DNA of 64,000 bases from Halothermothrix sp. (GTDB lineage: Bacteria; Bacillota; Halanaerobiia; DY22613). The notes beneath the pieces are model-generated. The model saw only the letters and a list, made by a program, of their open reading frames with translations, was not told the origin of the DNA and did no database searches. Position 1 is the first letter of the stretch. Each line of letters starts with the position of its first letter. This document shows positions 43,502 through 53,578 of the stretch, piece by piece. The DNA is taken from positions 1 to 64,000 of the forward strand of contig JAENYK010000003.1 of NCBI GenBank assembly GCA_016841825.1, given 5' to 3'. Both the position numbers and the translations under genes were made by a program.

Positions 43502-45883
43502 TTACAGTGGAAAACACCTCTCCTCGTTCTCAGCTAACCATATCTCTTCATTACCATGATAAAATTTCAAATCTTTACCATGCCTTAATCTATAACAGAC
43601 ATTCGAGTTATCCACTTTGATCTGTAAAGACCGACCGTGAAGTTTCACATTGAACTGATATTTATTCCAAGAATCAGGTAGATATGGATGAAAATGCAGG
43701 ACACCTTCACTTACTCTCATCCCCGCGAAACCATGAGTAACTCCTAACCAGGAACCGGCCATACAGGCTGAATGAATGCCTTCATGGGCATTTCCATTAT
43801 AATCATCCAGATCTAGTCTTGCAGTCTGCATAAAGTAATTATAGGCGTCGGTATAGTAGCCAATCTCTGAGGCGATTATGCTAAAGATAGACGTTGATAA
43901 TGAAGAATCATGAGTTGTCTTCGGCTCATAGTAGTTATAATTCGCTTTTTTGATCTCCAGATCAAATAGGCCACCCTGAATAAACATCAATAATATTACA
44001 TCAGCCTGTTTACACAACTGATACCTCCAGATGTTCAATGGATGCCAATTCCTGACCAGAGGGATCTGATCCTTAGGTAATGCGTTAACATCAATCTCCT
44101 CTTTATATAAAAAGCTGTCATCCTGGGGATGGATACCTAATTCTTCGTTGAAAGGAAGATACATCTCATCTGCACAACGTTGCCAATAACTAATCTCCTC
44201 TTCTTTAAGGCTTATCTTCTCAACCAATTGACGATACTCATCAGGATGCCTTTCTTTAAGCATCTTTGCTATCTCCACACCTAATTGTAGATTAAATCTG
44301 GCCATATAATTTGTATAACAATTATTATTCACACCACTCTTATACTCATCAGGACCACAGACTTCATTAATACAAAATTTATTACCTTTCAGCTTAACAA
44401 ATCCACCCCGATCTGCCCATAAGCGAGATGTTTCAAAGATAATCTCTGCTCCATAGTTAACCATGAACTGATAATCATCCGTAGCCTCTACATATTTATA
44501 AATTCCGTAAACAATAGCAGCATTAATATGATATTGGGCAGTTGAACCTTCAAAAAAAACAGATGCTTCATGACCATTAATAGTCCGCCAGGGATAAAGA
44601 GCTCCTTTATTGCGCAAAACTCTGGCCCGCATTCTGGCCTGATCCAATTTATTATACCGATAAAGCAGTAGATTTCTCACAATCTCCGGTCTACTATATA
44701 AGAAAAATGGTACAATATAAACCTCAGTATCCCAGAAATAATGACCTTCATAATATTCACCAGTTACTCCTTTAGCCCCAATACTGGTCTCCCCATCCCT
44801 TCCAGTGGATTGGAGGAGGTGATAAGCGTTAAATCGTACACCTTGCTGTAGAGCAGGATCACCTGCGATCTGTACATCTACATCTTCCCAATAAATCTCC
44901 AAAAATTCTCGCTGTCTTTTCAGAATACCCACAAAACCTAATTCTGCAGCCCTGTTAATTTCCGCTACTGTCATCCTCACCAATGAATCCAACTCGTTTG
45001 CCCTTTTATCTTCTGAAGATAAGCTTGGATCTGAAACAATATCTTTTGAATCTAAATCTTTACTGGTATAGAAACTAATATACTTCTCTAAAGTATATGA
45101 TTGGCCTTTTTTAGCATCCCAGGAATATTTAATAGCTATATTTTGATCATCTTTGACCCTTTTCGTTTTATAATCAAAATTCTCAGCACTACTACTAATC
45201 TTATTTTGCATCGCAAAAGCGATAGTAATATCTGATAAGTTAGTTCTTTGCAATAGTTGACCTTGATTCCCCTCAACTTCAGTCTGCACAACTTTTATCT
45301 TCTGCTTTAATTTGTGATGATAATTTTGCACATTACCGTCAATCTCTGAAGATATAGTAATAGTGTCGGCAAAGTTTACAGGGATTATTTCATATCGGAT
45401 TACTGCATGATGTATATCAGTAAGCGAAATACATCTTTGAACCTTAATCTTCACTTCTCGACCCTGTTGGCTTCTCCAGGTCATTGTCCTGACCAGTATC
45501 CCATTCTTCAGATCAAGAAACCGTTGATAGTCCATTAATCGTTCTTCGCTAACCTCTATCCATTCATCTCCCAACTGCACTCTAATAGATTTCCAATCAG
45601 CCAGATTCACCAGAGTCTGATTATATTCAGGCATCCCATAGACGAATTCACCATATTGAATCTTTTCAGAGTCATAAACCCCATTAATGTAAGTCCCCGG
45701 TGTCGTAGTTTGAATATTATCTGCTAATCCCTCTTCAAAAGTTCCTCTTATCCCGATATAGCCATTTCCCAAAGCAAAGATAGTCTCACCACGATGATTC
45801 AACTTTGCTTGAAAACTATCTTCAATAATCTTCCAAGCGTCATATTTATATATTGGCTTTTTGCCCTGATGATATCTTCTCAT
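43502..45883 (-). CDS. GH65 disaccharide phosphorylase (kojibiose/trehalose phosphorylase-like)
   Basis: 793 residues, full length for GH65. N-terminal beta-sandwich with F-A-L-G-N-G-Y-I-G-I-R-G-T-F-E-E (36-51); (alpha/alpha)6 barrel with G-H-Y-F-W-D-T-E (380-387) and the catalytic acid Glu513 in C-G-P-D-E-Y. The enzyme splits an alpha-glucoside with phosphate to beta-glucose 1-phosphate plus a sugar. Members act on kojibiose, trehalose, maltose or nigerose; sequence alone does not settle which. The neighbouring beta-phosphoglucomutase gene supports the inverting mechanism. Cytosolic, last gene of the sugar operon. Confidence 0.9.
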   Translation of the reverse strand: MRRYHQGKKPIYKYDAWKIIEDSFQAKLNHRGETIFALGNGYIGIRGTFEEGLADNIQTTTPGTYINGVYDSEKIQYGEFVYGMPEYNQTLVNLADWKSIRVQLGDEWIEVSEERLMDYQRFLDLKNGILVRTMTWRSQQGREVKIKVQRCISLTDIHHAVIRYEIIPVNFADTITISSEIDGNVQNYHHKLKQKIKVVQTEVEGNQGQLLQRTNLSDITIAFAMQNKISSSAENFDYKTKRVKDDQNIAIKYSWDAKKGQSYTLEKYISFYTSKDLDSKDIVSDPSLSSEDKRANELDSLVRMTVAEINRAAELGFVGILKRQREFLEIYWEDVDVQIAGDPALQQGVRFNAYHLLQSTGRDGETSIGAKGVTGEYYEGHYFWDTEVYIVPFFLYSRPEIVRNLLLYRYNKLDQARMRARVLRNKGALYPWRTINGHEASVFFEGSTAQYHINAAIVYGIYKYVEATDDYQFMVNYGAEIIFETSRLWADRGGFVKLKGNKFCINEVCGPDEYKSGVNNNCYTNYMARFNLQLGVEIAKMLKERHPDEYRQLVEKISLKEEEISYWQRCADEMYLPFNEELGIHPQDDSFLYKEEIDVNALPKDQIPLVRNWHPLNIWRYQLCKQADVILLMFIQGGLFDLEIKKANYNYYEPKTTHDSSLSTSIFSIIASEIGYYTDAYNYFMQTARLDLDDYNGNAHEGIHSACMAGSWLGVTHGFAGMRVSEGVLHFHPYLPDSWNKYQFNVKLHGRSLQIKVDNSNVCYRLRHGKDLKFYHGNEEIWLAENEERCFPL

Positions 45884-45920
45884 GCTAATTTTCCCTCCAC
45901 GTTACTTTTCTACCTTAACT

Positions 45921-46580
45921 TTAACGTACATACTGCAAATAATCTTCAATTTTAAATTCACGTAAATTTTTAATTACCACATCTGCTTGACACAAGATAT
46001 CAGGTTTTCCCACTCCTACAGCAAACATTCCGGCCGCTTTAATAGCTTTAATACCAGCAATCGCATCTTCAACCCCTATACAGACTTCTGGAGTCAGACC
46101 CAATCCCGACACAGCAGCAAAAAATATCTCCGGATCAGGTTTACTATTTTTAATTGTGGCCGCATTAACGATATAATCAAAATACTCTGCAACCTGCAGA
46201 GATTTAATTACCGGTAAAGCATTTTTGCTGGCAGATGCCAGTCCAATCCGATAACCTTCTCTTTTTAATAACTCCAGAATCTCCTGAGCACCTGGTAAAA
46301 GATTTTCAGGAGTAATTGTTTCAATCAAAGCTACATAAGCAGTATTCTTCTCAGCAGCCAATTTGGTCTTCTGTTCATCAGTAAATACTCTGTCTGAACT
46401 TTCCAGAATAATCTCCAAAGACTCCATTCGGGATACGCCTTTCAATCGTTCATTCAACTGCCGATCAAAGGGAACTCCCAAACGATCAGCCAGGCTCTTC
46501 CAGGCAGTATAATGATACTCAGCTGTGTCTGTAATCACTCCATCTAAATCAAAGACAACTCCTGCATCTGATCTATTCAC
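45921..46580 (-). CDS. pgmB: Beta-phosphoglucomutase (HAD family)
   Basis: 219 residues. HAD motif I F-D-L-D-G-V-I-T-D-T (10-19), cap with W-K-S-L-A, motif II S-A-S (near 116), motif III K-N-S-K-P-D-P-E, motif IV G-V-E-D-A-I-A-G-I. It converts beta-glucose 1-phosphate from the GH65 enzyme to glucose 6-phosphate. The GTG start at 46580 follows GGAGGAGGT and overlaps the galT-like stop by 8 bp. Confidence 0.92.
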   Translation of the reverse strand: MNRSDAGVVFDLDGVITDTAEYHYTAWKSLADRLGVPFDRQLNERLKGVSRMESLEIILESSDRVFTDEQKTKLAAEKNTAYVALIETITPENLLPGAQEILELLKREGYRIGLASASKNALPVIKSLQVAEYFDYIVNAATIKNSKPDPEIFFAAVSGLGLTPEVCIGVEDAIAGIKAIKAAGMFAVGVGKPDILCQADVVIKNLREFKIEDYLQYVR

Positions 46581-47559
46581 GAATACCTCCTCCTTTTAGC
46601 CTAATACTAGCATCTTCTGGCAAGACAGTATTAACCATTGATCCCCCACCTATCTCAAAACCTGCGAGAGTACTTAGCCTGGGGACTATCTCCAAATGCC
46701 AGTGATAATCAGTAAATCCCGCATCCCGGTTTGAAATATTATGCAGATACAGATTATATGGAAAATTACCCAATACCGCAAAATATTTGCCAAACAGATC
46801 AGACACTATTGCTGCCAGTTCAATTACTTCATCTGGTTGTAGATTAACAAAATTAGCCTGATGGTTCACTGGTAACACCCAGGTCTCATAAGGAAAACGT
46901 GAAGCAAAAGGTGCCAACACCAAAAAATTTTTAGATACAATAACTTCCCTTTCACAACCTAATTCCCTGGCAATCATCTCACAATAAACACATTTACCTG
47001 TATTTCGATAATAATCCTGATAACCTGACAATTCCCTTTTTAGTAAAGGTGGAATAAACGGTGTACCGATAATCTGAGTATGAGGATGATACAGAGAAGC
47101 TCCACCCTGTTTGCGATAATTTTTAAACAGTAAAATATATTCTAGTGTAAGATCTTTGCTTAATTCACTCATTCTCCTCTGGTACGTATTCAATAGATCC
47201 TCCATCTCTGTTTGCATCATGTTGAAAAAATTTTTTTTATGATCGGGATTATCTATAATAACCTGGTGAATTCCGGTCTGATGAAGTTCCAGGAATAATC
47301 CATCTTCCTTAACCAACTCATACTCTTCCTCATCACATACCGGGAATTTGTTAGTAAAAGTTCTCGTCACCCAGGCTCCATTTCTGCTCAAAGAATCTAT
47401 CTCAGGTGGAGTTTGGTCTTCATTACCTGGACAGAATGGGCAGGACTCCTCCGCTTTAAGATAAACAGAAGAATTAGGCAAATCCATAGGTCTAACTCTC
47501 CTTCCACCAGCCATAATAACCGGTTCCCTGGTGACAGGATCCAATCTAATCTGTGTCAT
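46573..47559 (-). CDS. GalT-like hexose-1-phosphate nucleotidylyltransferase
   Basis: 328 residues from ATG 47559 (after GGTGGTGATAGTA; an upstream in-frame start lies within the previous gene). HIT-superfamily GalT fold: Zn ligands Cys40-Cys43 (C-P-F-C), R-T-F-T-N-K-F-P near 66-73, active site H-P-H-T-Q (158-162, nucleophile His160), and D-Y-H-W-H-L-E near the end. No galK or galE is near, so its likely job is exchange between glucose 1-phosphate and a sugar nucleotide rather than galactose breakdown; that is inference. Overlaps the glycosyltransferase end by 14 bp. Confidence 0.85.
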   Translation of the reverse strand: MTQIRLDPVTREPVIMAGGRRVRPMDLPNSSVYLKAEESCPFCPGNEDQTPPEIDSLSRNGAWVTRTFTNKFPVCDEEEYELVKEDGLFLELHQTGIHQVIIDNPDHKKNFFNMMQTEMEDLLNTYQRRMSELSKDLTLEYILLFKNYRKQGGASLYHPHTQIIGTPFIPPLLKRELSGYQDYYRNTGKCVYCEMIARELGCEREVIVSKNFLVLAPFASRFPYETWVLPVNHQANFVNLQPDEVIELAAIVSDLFGKYFAVLGNFPYNLYLHNISNRDAGFTDYHWHLEIVPRLSTLAGFEIGGGSMVNTVLPEDASIRLKGGGIRE

Positions 47560-49027
47560 TACTATCACCACCATTCATATACAATTCCATTAACTCTGAT
47601 AAAGTCAAAGATCTGTAATCGAACTGGTTTGGTTGTCGATTAGGAGAATGAACCTTTTCAGTAATCACCTGCAAATATTTTCTCGCTGTCTGTTCCCAGG
47701 TATAACACGTTGTTACCCGCTGTATTCCTGCCCGGGCGATCTGCTTCCACTCATCACTATCCCGCAGCAGTCTTAATAACCCCTGAGCAATTGAAGTCTC
47801 CGATTCAGGATCAATCAACACCCCAAACTCCCGGTCATCTTCCCGAAAACTCTCCCCAGGGCCACCATTTTGGGTAACCACAACTGGCAAACCACTCGCA
47901 GCAGCTTCCAATGGTGCTAAACCAAAAGGCTCATATAAAGCTGTCAAAACAAAAATACCTCCCTTTGTTGAAAGATACCGATAACAGTCAGCTATCTCTC
48001 TTTGACTACACAAATCCAGAAAACATACTTTACCCTGAAGTTTACTCCGCTGAACAATTCCCATTAACTCACTCAAAACTCTTCCTTCAATCCCTGATAA
48101 CTTCCCATAATCCCTGAATGGATCCTCAATCCCCCGGAGAATCACACAAAGATTAGATCTCCTCTGAAGTTCAGGGTTCTCAGCAAAAGCTGTAAACAGT
48201 CCCAGATGATTCTTTTTAGGATCAAGTCTACCGGATGCTACAATCCAGGGCAGTTCCCAGCGGTCAGAAGTCAGATACCTCTCTTTTGCCCATCCTATCT
48301 TCTGTATTATTTCAGTTAATTTCGAGATATCCTGTACTGGATAAAAGATACGGGAGTTTACCCCGGGAGGGATAACCACAAACCTGGTGTCATCTTTTAG
48401 CTGAACAGCATCCTGATATAATTGATGTGCATACTGCTGAATCCACTCCTGCAGAGTACTAACAATATTTACTGCCGAACGTTCCATACTAAGCCGTTCA
48501 GCACTAATTCTCTTAGTGAAATTATATCTATTCTCTAATTCCACAGCATTTTCCTCAGCAAAGCCCAATTTATCCATCTTCTGTGCCCCTAAAGAATGTC
48601 CTGTAAAACTAAAGGGAATCCCCGCCCTTTGATTTAATAAAACCCCTGCAAGACCACCATCAGCATAATGAGTTGTCGCGAAATCAATACCAGTATTATC
48701 TCTGGCATAAAAGTCCAGAATCCCTTCGACAAATTCAGTCAGATATGGCCAGAGCTCTTCCTTACGTAAAAACTCATCTCCACCAAAGGGAATCCGCACA
48801 ATCCGCAAATTCTCAATCTCAGGATAATAATCAATCCTTTTTTCAAATCCTATCCACTGACTATCTCTCACTCTTCTGGTGATAATATCTACATCTACTC
48901 CCTCATTTGCTAAAGCCTGGGCCAACTCTTTCACGTAAACCAGCTGACCTCCAAAATCAGGATGTTCAGTCCAATAGCGATCCTCTGGATCGAAATTACC
49001 CTGGGGATTAAGGAATACAACTCTCAT
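47546..49027 (-). CDS. Sucrose-phosphate-synthase/sucrose-synthase-like GT4 glycosyltransferase
   Basis: 493 residues. GT-B retaining glycosyltransferase of family GT4: N-terminal L-N-P-Q-G-N-F-D and G-G-Q-L-V-Y-V-K-E-L-A-Q-A-L, mid-protein G-H-S-L-G, and C-terminal E-x7-E motif (Y-E-P-F-G-L-A-P-L-E-A-A-A-S-G). It resembles the SPS of Halanaerobiales, which joins UDP-glucose and fructose 6-phosphate. No separate sucrose-phosphate phosphatase is in the locus, so sucrose synthase or mannosylfructose-phosphate-synthase activity remain options. Start supported by GGAGGGAGAGC. Confidence 0.82.
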   Translation of the reverse strand: MRVVFLNPQGNFDPEDRYWTEHPDFGGQLVYVKELAQALANEGVDVDIITRRVRDSQWIGFEKRIDYYPEIENLRIVRIPFGGDEFLRKEELWPYLTEFVEGILDFYARDNTGIDFATTHYADGGLAGVLLNQRAGIPFSFTGHSLGAQKMDKLGFAEENAVELENRYNFTKRISAERLSMERSAVNIVSTLQEWIQQYAHQLYQDAVQLKDDTRFVVIPPGVNSRIFYPVQDISKLTEIIQKIGWAKERYLTSDRWELPWIVASGRLDPKKNHLGLFTAFAENPELQRRSNLCVILRGIEDPFRDYGKLSGIEGRVLSELMGIVQRSKLQGKVCFLDLCSQREIADCYRYLSTKGGIFVLTALYEPFGLAPLEAAASGLPVVVTQNGGPGESFREDDREFGVLIDPESETSIAQGLLRLLRDSDEWKQIARAGIQRVTTCYTWEQTARKYLQVITEKVHSPNRQPNQFDYRSLTLSELMELYMNGGDSNDTD

Positions 49028-49046
49028 GCTCTCCCTCCTAAACTAA

Positions 49047-49916
49047 TCAACCTTTGACTGCTCCTGCGGTCAGACCAGCAATTATCTTTCTCTGGAATAT
49101 TAACACCAAAACAACCAATGGAATAGTTACCACAACTGCTGCAGCCATAATCTCCCCAAATGGTTCCTGTCTGGACACAGTTCCCGTAAAAAGGGCTATC
49201 GCTACCGGTACTGTTCTCGAAGCAGGTTCAATCGCTGTAAATGTTAATGAAAAAAGATATTCATTCCAGGCAGATATAAAAGCCAGAAGCCCAGTAGTAA
49301 CCAGAGCCGGTGCTGTCAATGGCAGTAAAATTTTATAAAATGTCTGAAAAGGTGTAGCTCCATCAACCTGGGCAGATTGCATTAGCTCTCTAGGTAATGA
49401 CTTAAAAAAAGAAGTTAACACCCAGACAGTAAAAGGTAACGTAAAGATCATATATGACAAAATCATCCCGGGCAGAGCACTAATATTTAATTTATTGATA
49501 ACCGCATAAAGCCCAGAAAGCACAGTTACCTGGGGGAACATCGTCATCGATAGGATCAGGTACAATGAAGGTGTCTTTCCCCTAAATCGTAATTTACCCA
49601 GAGCAAATGCTGCAAATGATCCGACAACTAGAGCCAATCCTGTCGTCATCGTGGACACAATAGTGCTGTTTAGGAGTCCATGGATGAATTTATCATTAGT
49701 AAAAATAGATCGATAATTATCCAGAGTAAAATCCACTTTTAGTGTATGAGGATTTCTCGGAATAAAAGTAGCCGGAGTCATCTGTAACTGAGATTCTGTT
49801 TTCAGCGATGAGTTAACCGCCCAGTAAAAAGGAAATAACATATAGACAAAAATAATAGCGACCACACACCAAAATACTACCTTTTTTGAAATCTTAAAAA
49901 CCTGTTTATTCATCAT
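49047..49916 (-). CDS. Carbohydrate ABC transporter permease, MalG type
   Basis: 289 residues with six membrane segments. The EAA loop that contacts the ATPase reads P-R-E-L-M-Q-S-A-Q-V-D-G-A-T-P-F-Q-T-F. The C-terminal A-V-K-G tail is usual for MalG-like permeases. It overlaps the MalF-type gene by 4 bp. No ATPase gene is in the locus, so a shared MsmX-like ATPase encoded elsewhere must drive import. Confidence 0.93.
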   Translation of the reverse strand: MMNKQVFKISKKVVFWCVVAIIFVYMLFPFYWAVNSSLKTESQLQMTPATFIPRNPHTLKVDFTLDNYRSIFTNDKFIHGLLNSTIVSTMTTGLALVVGSFAAFALGKLRFRGKTPSLYLILSMTMFPQVTVLSGLYAVINKLNISALPGMILSYMIFTLPFTVWVLTSFFKSLPRELMQSAQVDGATPFQTFYKILLPLTAPALVTTGLLAFISAWNEYLFSLTFTAIEPASRTVPVAIALFTGTVSRQEPFGEIMAAAVVVTIPLVVLVLIFQRKIIAGLTAGAVKG

Positions 49917-50995
49917 TCGGTATCTACCCCCAATAGCTTCATGTAAAGCATTGCAAAGGCAAAGATTAGAACAAAAATAACGACACCTATAGCAGAAGCC
50001 AGACCCATAGCACGATTACCAATCAATTGATAATAATTGTAGCTCGCTAAAGAGTATCTTGATTGAGCCAACAATACCTGAAAGACATCGAATACTCTGA
50101 GAGCATCCAGAGTTCTAAAAACCAATGCAACAGCCAGAGATGGTCTCAACAGAGGCAGAGTAATCGTAAAGAACTGTCTGATAGAACTGGCGCCATCGAC
50201 CTCTGCTGCTTCATAAAGACTTTTCGGTATTAACTGTAACCCTGCCAAAATCAATAAAGCCATAAAAGGAGTAGTTTTCCACACATCCACAGCAACTAAA
50301 GATGGCATTGACCACTCAGGTAGTCGTAAAAATGCTATCTGACCATCTCCAAGACCCAGTTTTTGCAAAACAACATTAAAGAAACCTACTCTGGTCGGTG
50401 ACAACATAAATTCCCAGATCCGTGCAGAGACAACTGTGATAACTGCCCAGGGAACTAACATTGTTGCCCGCATAACTCCCCTTCCTTTGAAATGGCTATT
50501 AACCACCAATGCTATCCCCAATCCCAATAAAGTCTCCAACAAAACTGAAAAGATGGTAAAACTAATTGTATCTCCCATAGCCCGGATAAACTCCCGATCC
50601 ACAGCTCCAACCACATACCTTCTCCCCAAAAAACCAAATTGGAATAACTCACGAAAACGGACAGGTTCCCGGGGAAGTATCCTAATAGCACGTTCATAAA
50701 CTTTTTTCTGTGTATCAGGATTAAGCAACTGTTCTCCAGTATCCTCGTCAATTACTGGTGGTAGTTCTTTAATCGTCATCCCCAGCAAATGGTGATAATT
50801 CTGTAATCCAACAAAATTAGTCTCCTGATTACTGGCAAAAGTTTTATCTGTTAAACTGGTATAAAATACCTGAACCAGGGGATAAAAAGCAATGGTGAAA
50901 AGGATAAGAAATGTCGGTAATAACAGCCAGTATGCCAGACGCTGTTCACGTTTCCCCAGCTCTGTCATACCAACAGTCTTCCTCTTCTTAAACAT
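49913..50995 (-). CDS. Carbohydrate ABC transporter permease, MalF type
   Basis: 360 residues from M-F-K-K-R-K-T at 50995, behind AAGGAGGGTAATCAT; an upstream in-frame start would lie across a terminator hairpin. Six or more membrane segments, with a large external loop of about 75 residues after the first segment (T-D-K-T-F-A to F-Q-F-G-F-L), longer than in most MalF-like permeases. EAA loop Y-E-A-A-E-V-D-G-A-S-S-I-R-Q-F. Pairs with the 49047 permease. Confidence 0.92.
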   Translation of the reverse strand: MFKKRKTVGMTELGKREQRLAYWLLLPTFLILFTIAFYPLVQVFYTSLTDKTFASNQETNFVGLQNYHHLLGMTIKELPPVIDEDTGEQLLNPDTQKKVYERAIRILPREPVRFRELFQFGFLGRRYVVGAVDREFIRAMGDTISFTIFSVLLETLLGLGIALVVNSHFKGRGVMRATMLVPWAVITVVSARIWEFMLSPTRVGFFNVVLQKLGLGDGQIAFLRLPEWSMPSLVAVDVWKTTPFMALLILAGLQLIPKSLYEAAEVDGASSIRQFFTITLPLLRPSLAVALVFRTLDALRVFDVFQVLLAQSRYSLASYNYYQLIGNRAMGLASAIGVVIFVLIFAFAMLYMKLLGVDTE

Positions 50996-51018
50996 ATGAT
51001 TACCCTCCTTTTTAAAAA

Positions 51019-51050
51019 AACTGGTTGGAGGATTTTCCCCCCAACCAGTT
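51019..51050 (-). terminator. Intra-operon terminator/attenuator
   Basis: AACTGGTTGG and CCAACCAGTT arms; on the minus strand followed by TTTTTTT and then directly by the permease ribosome binding site. It sits between the binding-protein gene and the permeases, so it should reduce permease expression relative to the binding protein. Confidence 0.85.
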
Positions 51051-51091
51051 GCGTTTTCACGCCAATTCCTCACATCAAATCTCAAATTAAC

Positions 51092-52375
51092 TTATGGTCT
51101 GCCGATCTCAAAACCAGTCAGATCTTCCAAATCTAACTCTAACTCTTCTAAAGCGGTCTGGGCATCATTTTGACCAGTAAGTACAGAATGGACTGCAGTA
51201 AAGAATTTTGTAGATACTTCATTATAGCGAGGTGAAGTAACAGTAGATGGACGTGCTGCAGCATTAATAAACACATCATATAAGCTGCCAAAGAATGGGC
51301 TAGCCTGTAATACTTCAGCATCACTGTATAGAGCCTGAATAGTTGGGTTCATTGAACCTTTAATCGCCCGAATCTTTTGTTCTTCATAAGATGCCAAATA
51401 TAAAGCTACATCTGCTGCGACCTCTGGGTGTTCACTATATTTACTTACAGCTAACTGCCAGCCGCCAAGAGTTGCCGCACCTCGACCACTGTTACCAGCA
51501 GGAAGGGGAGCTACGTCAAATTTACCAGCAATAGCACTATCTTCACTATTACCTAGAGAATAGGCATATGGCCAGTTCCTCATAAATGCAGAATTACCAG
51601 CTTCCCACATACCACGAGCATCTTCCTCACCAAAACCAATTACACCATCCGGAGAGATAGAACCAACCCAGTTAGCAGTCATTTCAATAATCTCTACAGC
51701 ATTTGAATTATTAATAGTGACCTTCTTATCAGGACTAATAATCGTACCACCACCATTAGAAACAACCCACTCTAATGCGTTACAAGTCAGACCTTCATAG
51801 GAGTTTCCTTGCCATACATAACCCCAAAAGTCAGGATTTCCGGCAGCTCTCTCACCTGCCTGAATCATCTTTGCAGTTCTTGTTAAATCATCCCAGGTTT
51901 GAGGAACTTCCAGGCCATATTTGTCTAACAGGTCACTACGATAATAGAGTAATCCGGCATCAGTAAACCATGGAATAGCAACCAATCTACCATCTACTGT
52001 ATTGTTCTCAACAATAGCCGGAAAATGCTGAGAAATAACTCTTTCTGCACCATATTCATAAAGGTCTACAAAATGTTCAGCCAGATCGCCAGGCCAGATT
52101 ACATCAATTTGATAGACATCAACTTCCGAACTTTTTGCCTCAAAGAACTGAAGGTATAAACCTAACCGATCCTGGGCTAAGTCTGGAGTATCCAGTACAT
52201 TAACAACTACATCTGGATGTAATTCCATATATCTTTGAGCTGCCTCCACACTCAAATCATATTCAATCCCTACTGCACCTGTTGCTACAGTAATCTCAAC
52301 CTTCTCTGCCAATACCATACCACTTACTACAAGAATCATTGCTAAAGCTAAAATTAACACAACACTCTTCTTCAT
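51092..52375 (-). CDS. ABC sugar-binding protein
   Basis: 427 residues. Signal peptide about 1-23 ending M-V-L-A with no lipobox cysteine, so the mature protein is probably free in a periplasm, in line with a diderm host. SBP family 1 features: T-V-A-T-G-A-V-G, Y-M-E-L-H-P-D-V-V-V, D-V-Y-Q-I-D-V-I-W-P-G-D-L-A-E, G-A-A-T-L-G-G-W-Q-L-A-V-S. Similar to trehalose/sucrose/maltose-binding proteins (ThuE/GanO style). The ligand is not readable from sequence. Confidence 0.92.
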   Translation of the reverse strand: MKKSVVLILALAMILVVSGMVLAEKVEITVATGAVGIEYDLSVEAAQRYMELHPDVVVNVLDTPDLAQDRLGLYLQFFEAKSSEVDVYQIDVIWPGDLAEHFVDLYEYGAERVISQHFPAIVENNTVDGRLVAIPWFTDAGLLYYRSDLLDKYGLEVPQTWDDLTRTAKMIQAGERAAGNPDFWGYVWQGNSYEGLTCNALEWVVSNGGGTIISPDKKVTINNSNAVEIIEMTANWVGSISPDGVIGFGEEDARGMWEAGNSAFMRNWPYAYSLGNSEDSAIAGKFDVAPLPAGNSGRGAATLGGWQLAVSKYSEHPEVAADVALYLASYEEQKIRAIKGSMNPTIQALYSDAEVLQASPFFGSLYDVFINAAARPSTVTSPRYNEVSTKFFTAVHSVLTGQNDAQTALEELELDLEDLTGFEIGRP

Positions 52376-52509
52376 TATAATCCCCCTTTAATGTATAATT
52401 TTTGATTGCCGTGTTTTCACACGACCTGTGCACACCTGTGATTCCTGATTACACTTTTATTGTCAATAAGTCATCTCCTTTCATTACAGGTTATCGGCGC
52501 GTGTATGCG
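52376..52509 (-). promoter_or_regulatory. Promoter region of the ABC/sugar operon
   Basis: On the minus strand TTATTGACAATAA (perfect palindrome holding a TTGACA -35) and a direct repeat ACAGGT-GTGC-ACAGGT at about 52427-52442. A good -10 at the right spacing is not seen. Likely target of the LacI-type regulator. Confidence 0.45.
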
Positions 52510-53544
52510 TCATAAAAATTTATCACTTATTCTCTCCAATGGGGCAATAGCACCTGAGTACTGCACTGTAAAAGCCGCAGTCTCCATCCCCTTCTTAATG
52601 GCTTCTATCAGTAACTCCCCCGGGAGAACATCCATCCCTCCATGACTAATCTGATTATCCTGCCGTTCCCGATACAGTATCCAGGCCAGCATTCCAGCCC
52701 ATAGTGAATCTCCGGCTCCGGTTGTATCATTAGCACTAACCAGATTTGGTGCTAGATGTTCCAATTCTTCACCTGCATAATATAGTACTCCTGAAGAACC
52801 CATTGTCAAAACAACGTGTCTGGCACCTAACTTCTGATATCTACAAACTCCTTCTAATAATTCTATATCACCCCACAAACGGATCAAATCATCCTTTGAA
52901 GGTTTTATAATATCTACACCTGTAATAAAATCTTGCAAAATCTGTCTTCCAGTATCAGGATCTTCCCATAAAGATTGATCAAAACAGGGATCAAAGGTGA
53001 TGATGGTCTCCCGAACCGTCTCGTCCCCCTTTTTTCTGATCTTCTCCAGTTCTTTCTTCTTCAACACGTATGCTTTCATCTCCTGAAGTGCTCTCCGACT
53101 GCTATCGCCCGACAGAGCAAATCCAGAAAAGTGCACAATTCTGGCCCGATCAAGCAGTAATCTGGCATCCTCAGTAAAAGTAAGATATTTATCAGCTTCA
53201 CGATAGTGGACAGCTTCGGGTGTAGATTGACTTCGCCCAACCAGGACAACACTTGTCCTTTGATCTTCGCCTATTTGAATCCCACTGATTTCAACACCTT
53301 TAGCTCTAAGAAACTCATAAGCAAAGCGTCCAAAGCCATCTTCTCCCAATCGACTAATAACTGCAGATCTCAGCCCTAAGCTCCGGAGATTAATCGCAAT
53401 ATTCGTCGGTGATCCTCCTACATATTTGTTAAAAGTAGTAGCTTTTTGAAGCGATTCAACTTCCTCTGAAACCATATCAATAACAGTCTCTCCAACAGCG
53501 ACTAAAGGAATCTGTAAGAATTCATCTATCTTCTGATCGATCAT
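52510..53544 (-). CDS. PfkB-family sugar kinase (fructokinase-like)
   Basis: 344 residues. PfkB signatures: Y-V-G-G-S-P-T-N-I-A (41-50) and D-T-T-G-A-G-D-S-L-W-A-G (273-284), with catalytic Asp279. A 15-residue charged insertion (K-K-K-E-L-E-K-I-R-K-K-G) sits near 162-173. It phosphorylates a ketose or similar sugar; in this locus free fructose from sucrose cleavage would fit. The gene follows the regulator and structured element B. Confidence 0.85.
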   Translation of the reverse strand: MIDQKIDEFLQIPLVAVGETVIDMVSEEVESLQKATTFNKYVGGSPTNIAINLRSLGLRSAVISRLGEDGFGRFAYEFLRAKGVEISGIQIGEDQRTSVVLVGRSQSTPEAVHYREADKYLTFTEDARLLLDRARIVHFSGFALSGDSSRRALQEMKAYVLKKKELEKIRKKGDETVRETIITFDPCFDQSLWEDPDTGRQILQDFITGVDIIKPSKDDLIRLWGDIELLEGVCRYQKLGARHVVLTMGSSGVLYYAGEELEHLAPNLVSANDTTGAGDSLWAGMLAWILYRERQDNQISHGGMDVLPGELLIEAIKKGMETAAFTVQYSGAIAPLERISDKFL

Positions 53545-53578
53545 CTGTACCTTGCCCCCATCGTCAATCTCTTACTAT

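Noticed and set aside
43502-45883. Naming the GH65 enzyme kojP or treP
   Set aside because: Sequence motifs fix the family but not the disaccharide; context does not decide either.
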